Source: Betaproteobacteria bacterium (lineage in GTDB: Bacteria; Pseudomonadota; Gammaproteobacteria; Burkholderiales; SG8-39). From it: a stretch of DNA of 9,831 nucleotides. This document shows, piece by piece, positions 5,524-9,831 of the stretch. A model generated the notes under the pieces. That model made no database searches. It saw only the letters and a list, made by a program, of their open reading frames with translations, and was not told the origin of the DNA. A program made the position numbers and the translations under genes. Location of the stretch: contig SCUH01000054.1 of the NCBI GenBank assembly GCA_004298295.1, forward strand, positions 1 to 9,831. The letters run 5' to 3'. Numbering within the stretch: position 1 is the first letter of the stretch; each line of letters starts with the position of its first letter.

Positions 5524-6924
5524 CTATCGCCTGACCCGCGGGTCGCCTGCGTAGCCGAGCGCTTTCCAGTCGAGGCGGCCGCTGGCGCCGTGGCAGTCGT
5601 TGCAGCCTAGCGCCTGGGCCCTCGGCACCACCATGTGGTTCACCTTCCAAAACATGTCGGTCTCTACGAAACCGTACTGGCCGCTGTAGGGGAGTCCCGC
5701 CAGCTTCATGCCGTTGGCGATCGCGCTGCCCCAGTCGTAGTTCTGCCAGTATCCGCCCGGTCCGAACAGGTGCGGCACGGCGATCACCTGGCCGCCGGAA
5801 TCGTAGGGCTGCTTGCCGCGCATGCGCTTGAACGGCGTGATCCGGGCGTTCGCGTCGGCACGCTCGCCCTTCGGATAGTTGAGGTGCACCAGCTTGTCCG
5901 GATCGATCCTGTCGCCCATCAGGACGCGTTCGACGGCACCGTTGAACCACAGGTAAACCGGGCGCACATCCTTTTCCCATTGGAAGTCGCCCTTCATCTT
6001 GTCGTAGGTGGCGAGCCCGTAGCGGTCCCTGGTCACGGGCCGGTCCTGGCCCGCGGTCGACCAGTCCCACCACATCTTCGTCGGCAGCGTGCGGGCAAAG
6101 CTCGGCACATGGCAGCTCTGGCACGCAACCCGGGCCGCGTGCTTGTTGAGCAGGGGGTTGTTCCGGTGCGGCGTGCCGGCGTGGCAGTCGCTGCAGTCAA
6201 GCGTCTGGCGTGCACCTGCAACCGATACCGACATTGCCTTGCCGGGGATGACGTGCTTTTCCGACTTGTGGCACGCGGTGCACGACATGTCGGCGCCGTC
6301 CACCGCCATGTGCACGTCCATCGTGCGCGGCGGTTTCGCCATCGAGCTGTCGAGGTCGCCGTGCTTGACGTGATCGCCGCCGCCGCCGAAGAAATGGCAG
6401 GCGCCGCAGTTGTCGCGGCTCGGCTTGCCGACGCTCCTGGCCACTTTCTCCAGGTCCACCGCCGGCCAGATCTTGCCCGACTTGGGCGGGAACTCGATGT
6501 CCTTGTACGCAGGGTGCCCCGCGGCGGTCGGAAATTTCCGGTAACTGCCGGTGGTGTCGTGGCAGACGAGACAGTCGACGTTTTCCGCCTTGCCGAAATC
6601 GAACGATGCATCTTTCCAGCCGTAGCCGGCGTGGCAACTGGTGCAGCGCGGTTCGTTTGACGGCAACGCGATGCAGTAGTTGTTGACTGCGTTGAGCTTG
6701 CCGAGATTGAACTCCCTCGCCCCCGCACGCTGCCGCGAGCTCCAGGTCCAATGCACCGTCTTCATGAAGTCCCCGGCCTGCTGCGCGTGGCATTGCAGAC
6801 ACGCCCGCGTCACGTCGGAACCCGTTTGAAACGGCCCCTTCACCAGCGCCGCGTGATCGACGGCCGCTGCGGCAGGTGCGGCGAAAACTACTGCGGCAAT
6901 CACACCCAAAATGCTGCCTCTCAT
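5524..6924 (-). CDS. Secreted octahaem c-type cytochrome, tetrathionate reductase (OTR) family
   Basis: A 466-residue periplasmic cytochrome with signal peptide 1-21 (cleaved after PAAAA) and eight CxxCH motifs beginning at Cys42, 94, 118, 173, 215, 244, 268 and 441. Segments typical of the octahaem tetrathionate reductase family as I know it are NNYC...PSNEPRCTSCHAGYGW, GKPSRDNCGACHFFGGGGDHVKHGDLDSS, the WDWSTAGQD region, MRGKQPYD, and PYSGQYGF with a terminal CNDCHG. Family members purified from Shewanella reduce tetrathionate, nitrite and hydroxylamine in vitro; the in vivo substrate is unsettled. By my recollection the Shewanella active-site haem has a lysine ligand; Asp157-x-x-Lys160 here may be the matching pair, and Cys84 a conserved pocket cysteine. 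There is no membrane anchor, so it needs an electron donor such as the nine-haem/cytochrome b pair encoded convergently. ATG 6924 has AGGGGG six bases upstream and starts the signal peptide. It lies 96 bases after the NtrC-type regulator stop on the same strand. Confidence 0.93.
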   Translation of the reverse strand: MRGSILGVIAAVVFAAPAAAAVDHAALVKGPFQTGSDVTRACLQCHAQQAGDFMKTVHWTWSSRQRAGAREFNLGKLNAVNNYCIALPSNEPRCTSCHAGYGWKDASFDFGKAENVDCLVCHDTTGSYRKFPTAAGHPAYKDIEFPPKSGKIWPAVDLEKVARSVGKPSRDNCGACHFFGGGGDHVKHGDLDSSMAKPPRTMDVHMAVDGADMSCTACHKSEKHVIPGKAMSVSVAGARQTLDCSDCHAGTPHRNNPLLNKHAARVACQSCHVPSFARTLPTKMWWDWSTAGQDRPVTRDRYGLATYDKMKGDFQWEKDVRPVYLWFNGAVERVLMGDRIDPDKLVHLNYPKGERADANARITPFKRMRGKQPYDSGGQVIAVPHLFGPGGYWQNYDWGSAIANGMKLAGLPYSGQYGFVETDMFWKVNHMVVPRAQALGCNDCHGASGRLDWKALGYAGDPRVRR

Positions 6925-6930
6925 GATCTG

Positions 6931-6936
6931 CCCCCT
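6931..6936 (-). promoter_or_regulatory. Ribosome-binding site fixing the octahaem gene start
   Basis: On the - strand AGGGGG lies six bases before ATG 6924. An in-frame start further upstream at 6963 would place 13 polar residues ahead of the signal peptide and lacks such a site. Confidence 0.75.
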
Positions 6937-6947
6937 ATGGCTGAACG

Positions 6948-6962
6948 GCGTGGCACGAGCCA
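6948..6962 (-). promoter_or_regulatory. Possible sigma-54 promoter of the octahaem gene
   Basis: On the - strand TGGCTCGTGCCACGC keeps the essential GG and GC doublets at exact -24/-12 spacing and the CG after them, but departs from consensus at three positions (T for A, AC for TT). The predicted start would be near 6936, leaving a leader of only about 12 bases that includes the ribosome-binding site. It is plausible because the gene upstream encodes a sigma-54 activator, but far weaker than the site at 1884. Confidence 0.33.
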
Positions 6963-7007
6963 AACTGTGCGCCCCCGCCAGCAGGGAGTCTTGACGCAGA
7001 TCAGAGC

Positions 7008-7027
7008 ATATTAGCTTTTGCTAATAT
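7008..7027. promoter_or_regulatory. Perfect AT-rich inverted repeat at the regulator stop codon
   Basis: ATATTAGC (7008-7015), a TTTT loop, and GCTAATAT (7020-7027) form a perfect 8-bp inverted repeat. The right arm includes the stop codon of the NtrC-type regulator (7023-7021). It lies 84-103 bases upstream of the octahaem start, where an enhancer for an NtrC-type protein would fit. A weak transcription stop for the regulator gene is the other option, but no T-tract follows on the - strand. It also contains TAATAT, which could be a -10 box, without a matching -35. Confidence 0.5.
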
Positions 7028-8436
7028 TCTTTCGGCTCGTCGCCGGCCTCGCGCAGACGGATGCCGTGCTTTTTCATCAGCGCCTGGAAGTTGGCCCGCT
7101 GCATGCCGGTTTCCTCGGCGCTGCGCGTGACGTTCCAGGCATTGCGCCGCAGCGCCTCGAGCACGAAGGCCTTCTCGATGTGCTCGACCGACTTCTCGCG
7201 CGCCGCCTTCTTGATGCGCTTGAGCTCGTCGCCGGTCCTCGGCACTTCCGCGGCCGCCACCGATGATGTCGCCACCAGGTTCACCAAGTGCGCCTTGCGG
7301 ATCACCTTGTCGGTGGCGAGGATCACGGCGCGGTGCACCGTGTTCTCCAGTTCGCGCACGTTGCCCGGCCAAGGGTGATTGAGCAGCACGTTCATCGCGC
7401 CATCGGAAATCTGGTTCACTTCCTTGCCCAGCTCGGCGCTGAACGTCTTCAGGAAATGGACCGCCAGCGCGGCGATGTCCTCGCGGCGCTCGCGCAGGGG
7501 CGGAATTTCGATCGGGAAGATGTTGAGGCGGTAAAACAGGTCGTCGCGGAAGCTGCCCTCCGCCACCATGGCGCGCAGGTCCCTGTTGGTGGCGGCAATC
7601 AACCGGATGTCGGTGCTCTGGGTGCGCGTGTCGCCAACCGCCTTGAACTCGCGCTCCTGGATCACGCGCAGGAGCTTGGCCTGGATCGCGAGCGAGATGT
7701 TGGCGACTTCGTCCAGGAACAGCGTGCCGCCGTTCGCGACTTCGAACAGGCCGCGCTTGCTGACGACGGCGCCGGTGAACGCGCCCTTGACGTGGCCGAA
7801 GAGCTCGCTCTCCAGCAGATTCTCGCTGAGCGAGGTGCAATCCACCGTGACGAAGGGCTGGTCCTTGCGCAGGCTGTTGTAATGGATCGCACGCGCCACC
7901 AGCTCCTTGCCGGTGCCGCTTTCGCCGGTGAGCAGCACCGTCGTGCTGGTCGGTGCGCAGCGCGCGACGAGGCGGTACATGGCCTGCATGCGCGGGCTCG
8001 AGCCGATGATGTTCTCGAAGCGGTACCTGGAGCCCGCCTCGGTCGTGAGGTTGACGTTTTCCTGCAGCAGGCGGCGCCGCTCCAGCGCCCGCTCCACCAC
8101 CAGCTTCAGCTCGTCGGGATCGAAGGGCTTCGGCAGGTAGTCGAAGGCGCCGAGCTTCATCGAGCGCACCGCGGTCTCGATCTGCGACAGGCCGGTCACC
8201 ATCACCACCTCGACGTCGGGATGCGCCTCCTTCACCCGCTGCAGCACCTCCAGGCCGTCGATCTGCGGCATCATGATGTCGAGGACGATGACGTCGTAGG
8301 GGGCGGAGCCGATTTTCTGCAGCGCCTCGGCGCCGTTGCGCGCCGCATCCACCGTGTAGTCCCCGCCGCCGAGAATGCGCAGGCAGCTGAGGACGACGAT
8401 CTCCTCGTCGTCGACGACCAGGATCCGGCCCTTCAT
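7021..8436 (-). CDS. NtrC-family sigma-54-dependent response regulator
   Basis: A 471-residue regulator with the full three-domain layout. The receiver (residues 3-118) has Asp9-Asp10, phosphoacceptor Asp53 (VIVLDIMMP), Thr81 and Lys103. The AAA+ domain (about 141-375) has Walker A GESGTGKE (171-178), the sigma-54 contact loop GAFTGA (218-223), and Walker B GTLFLDE (237-243); the WPGNVREL segment follows. A Fis-type helix-turn-helix lies near the C-terminus (NAWNVTRSAEETGMQRANF, then QALMKKHGIR). All the parts needed to drive open-complex formation at sigma-54 promoters are intact. Start ATG 8436 has GGGAG six bases upstream. Its first bases overlap the stop of the kinase gene (ATGA), so the pair is translationally coupled and almost certainly cognate. 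Its likely targets include the promoter at 1884 and possibly the octahaem gene 96 bases downstream. Confidence 0.96.
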   Translation of the reverse strand: MKGRILVVDDEEIVVLSCLRILGGGDYTVDAARNGAEALQKIGSAPYDVIVLDIMMPQIDGLEVLQRVKEAHPDVEVVMVTGLSQIETAVRSMKLGAFDYLPKPFDPDELKLVVERALERRRLLQENVNLTTEAGSRYRFENIIGSSPRMQAMYRLVARCAPTSTTVLLTGESGTGKELVARAIHYNSLRKDQPFVTVDCTSLSENLLESELFGHVKGAFTGAVVSKRGLFEVANGGTLFLDEVANISLAIQAKLLRVIQEREFKAVGDTRTQSTDIRLIAATNRDLRAMVAEGSFRDDLFYRLNIFPIEIPPLRERREDIAALAVHFLKTFSAELGKEVNQISDGAMNVLLNHPWPGNVRELENTVHRAVILATDKVIRKAHLVNLVATSSVAAAEVPRTGDELKRIKKAAREKSVEHIEKAFVLEALRRNAWNVTRSAEETGMQRANFQALMKKHGIRLREAGDEPKEY

Positions 8437-9831
8437 CGTCCGCTCCCTTCCTTGGCGTGCTCCTGCTGCGCCTCCGCGGGCGCGAGCGGAAGAAAGACGC
8501 GGAACGTGGAGCCCTCGCCGACGCGACTCTCGACCTCGATCAGGCCGCCGTGCGCCTCGACGATGCCGTGGCTCACCGACAGGCCAAGCCCGGTCCCTTT
8601 GCCGACCTCCTTGGAGGTGAAGAACGGATCGAAGATGCGCTTCAGGTTCTTCTCCGGTATGCCGCAACCGGTGTCCGCGATCGCGATTTCGGCCATCGGC
8701 ACGGCCGCGGCCCCGACGGCGGGGCTCTTCGGCTCCGGCGCGCGCCGCGTACGGATTGTAATGCGGCCCTTCTGGCCGATCGCGTGCTGCGCATTGACCA
8801 GCATGTTCATCACCACCTGCTCGATCATGTTGGTATCCGCCCAGACCTGGGGCAGCGCGGGGTCGAGCTCGAGCCGGATCTCGATATCCTGCAGCTGCGC
8901 CGGCTGCTCGACGATGTGCACCGTACCCTCGATCAGCCGGTTGAGGTCGGCGAAGTTCCTTTCCGGAGCCTTCTCCCGGGCGAAATCCAGCAGCCGCCGG
9001 ATGATCGCGGCGCAACGCCTGGTTTCCTTGATGACCAGATCCAGGTCCTCGGCCTCGGCGCTGCCATCGGGCAGATTCTTGCGCAGCAGGCTGGTGAAGG
9101 TGAGGATGCCCGTCAACGGGTTGTTCAGTTCGTGCGCGATGCCCGCGGCGAGCAGGCCGACGGAGGCCAGCTTCTCGCCGCGCACGGCCTCGGCCTCGGC
9201 GACGCGCAACGCCCGGGTTCGCTCCTCGACCCTGCGCTCGAGCGTCTCGTTCCACCGCTGCAACTCCTGCTGCGAGGACCGCAGCGCCTGCGTCATGCTG
9301 TTGAACGAGCCCGCCAGCCGCCCGAACTCGTCGTCGCTGCGCACCGGGATCGGTTTCTCGAGATTGCCTTGGGCGATGCGCTGGGCGCCGGCCTCGAGGT
9401 CGCGCAACGGCCGGTAGATCAGCCGGTGCACGAACACGCCCACGGCGAGGGCCACCAGCAGGACGAAGCCGAGCGAGAGCACGAGGATCGCCGTGGCGCC
9501 GGCCTGCATGCTGCGGTCGATCTCGTCGAGCGAGTAGACGATGTCCAGCACCCCCAGCACGGTCTGCGATTGCTTGTGCACGTGGCACGCCGCGTTGTAG
9601 CAGGACGGCTCGTTGCGGATCACCTCCATGCTGGCGAGCATGCGCCGGCCGTCCGCGGCCTCGAAAATCCGCGCCCGGCCGCTGCTCGGCAGGTTTACCG
9701 CGGGACGCTCGCTCTGGTGGCACATGAAGCAGCCTTCGGCACTGCGGTCGACCTTCAGGCCGAGCTCGTTGGTGTACGTCGAATCGATGATCACGCCTTC
9801 CTTGCTGAAGATCCTGACGCGGTCGATGTTG
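8433..9831 (-). CDS. Sensor histidine kinase with haem-binding periplasmic domain (N-terminus outside window)
   Basis: The C-terminal 466 or so residues of a membrane sensor kinase; the frame stays open to the window edge, so the N-terminal membrane helix and part of the sensor are missing. Numbering from the in-frame GTG at 9794 (not the true start): the periplasmic sensor carries CFMCH (22-26), a standard haem c motif, and CYNAACH (65-71), a CX4CH variant. A transmembrane helix follows (about 101-122), then a HAMP domain (about 124-178), a coiled coil (about 175-208), and the DHp domain with phosphoacceptor His221 (HELNNP). The ATPase domain is complete: N box NMLVNAQHAI, DTGCGIP, FDPFFTSK and GTGLGLS. 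Sensors with c-type haem in the periplasm are known in Geobacter and relatives, where they respond to redox state or small ligands. It overlaps the regulator gene by four bases. Two haems per sensor is inferred from the motifs. Confidence 0.93.
   Translation of the reverse strand, partial: NIDRVRIFSKEGVIIDSTYTNELGLKVDRSAEGCFMCHQSERPAVNLPSSGRARIFEAADGRRMLASMEVIRNEPSCYNAACHVHKQSQTVLGVLDIVYSLDEIDRSMQAGATAILVLSLGFVLLVALAVGVFVHRLIYRPLRDLEAGAQRIAQGNLEKPIPVRSDDEFGRLAGSFNSMTQALRSSQQELQRWNETLERRVEERTRALRVAEAEAVRGEKLASVGLLAAGIAHELNNPLTGILTFTSLLRKNLPDGSAEAEDLDLVIKETRRCAAIIRRLLDFAREKAPERNFADLNRLIEGTVHIVEQPAQLQDIEIRLELDPALPQVWADTNMIEQVVMNMLVNAQHAIGQKGRITIRTRRAPEPKSPAVGAAAVPMAEIAIADTGCGIPEKNLKRIFDPFFTSKEVGKGTGLGLSVSHGIVEAHGGLIEVESRVGEGSTFRVFLPLAPAEAQQEHAKEGSGR

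Noticed and set aside
5591..5604. Sigma-54-like TGGCAGTCGTTGCA on the + strand
   Set aside because: Spacing is two bases short and it is the reverse complement of a haem-motif (CNDCH) coding region in the octahaem gene.
6269..6281. Sigma-54-like TGGCACGCGGTGC on the + strand
   Set aside because: Wrong spacing, and produced by the CTACH haem-motif codons read backwards.
5635..6660. Open frame on the + strand opposite the octahaem gene
   Set aside because: No recognisable domain or ribosome-binding site; it is an antisense artefact of the octahaem coding sequence.
6951..6965. TGGCACG on the + strand upstream of the octahaem gene
   Set aside because: No -12 box at the right distance and it would transcribe antisense into the regulator gene.
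7288..9417. Long open frame on the + strand opposite the regulator and kinase
   Set aside because: The - strand frames carry complete, recognisable kinase and regulator domains; the + strand product has no domain and is typical of antisense open frames in GC-rich DNA.

Overview
The window reads as chromosome of a GC-rich Gram-negative proteobacterium. A betaproteobacterium is the most likely source, inferred from the style of polA, the DUF4197 protein and the cytochrome/two-component families; there is no rRNA or other direct taxonomic marker. The middle and right parts form an anaerobic-respiration and redox-signalling locus centred on multihaem c-type cytochromes.

Layout. (1) 2-883, + strand: the 3' end of polA (DNA polymerase I), entering from outside the window. 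(2) 932-1624, - strand: a secreted DUF4197 protein, convergent with polA. (3) 1625-1948: a 324-base gap holding an essentially perfect sigma-54 (-24/-12) promoter at 1884-1899, reading right. (4) 1949-3444, + strand: a compact three-gene unit. It encodes a small protein with two copies of a hydrophobic module, a stand-alone receiver (REC) protein, and a second receiver fused through an Ala/Pro linker to a third copy of the same module. A strong intrinsic terminator at 3466-3488 closes the unit. (5) 3552-5464, + strand: a membrane-anchored nine-haem cytochrome c followed by a four-helix cytochrome b, likely a quinol-oxidising electron-transfer pair. (6) A hairpin at 5475-5496 separates these from the - strand genes. 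(7) 9831-5524, - strand: a sensor histidine kinase (cut by the window edge) with haem-binding motifs in its periplasmic sensor, a translationally coupled NtrC-type sigma-54 activator, and a secreted octahaem cytochrome of the tetrathionate reductase (OTR) family.

How they may work together (inference). The kinase would sense a periplasmic redox signal or ligand through its haem motifs and phosphorylate the NtrC-type regulator. The regulator, which has an intact GAFTGA loop, would then activate sigma-54 promoters. The clear target in view is the promoter of the membrane/receiver operon; a weaker site lies just upstream of the octahaem gene. The nine-haem/cytochrome b pair would carry electrons from the quinone pool to the periplasm, with the octahaem protein as a candidate terminal reductase for a sulfur or nitrogen oxyanion. 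The least familiar part is the operon at 1949-3444: two receivers with no DNA-binding or enzymatic output, one carrying a C-terminal membrane module also found in duplicate in the first gene. It may be an undescribed membrane-linked phospho-signalling unit.
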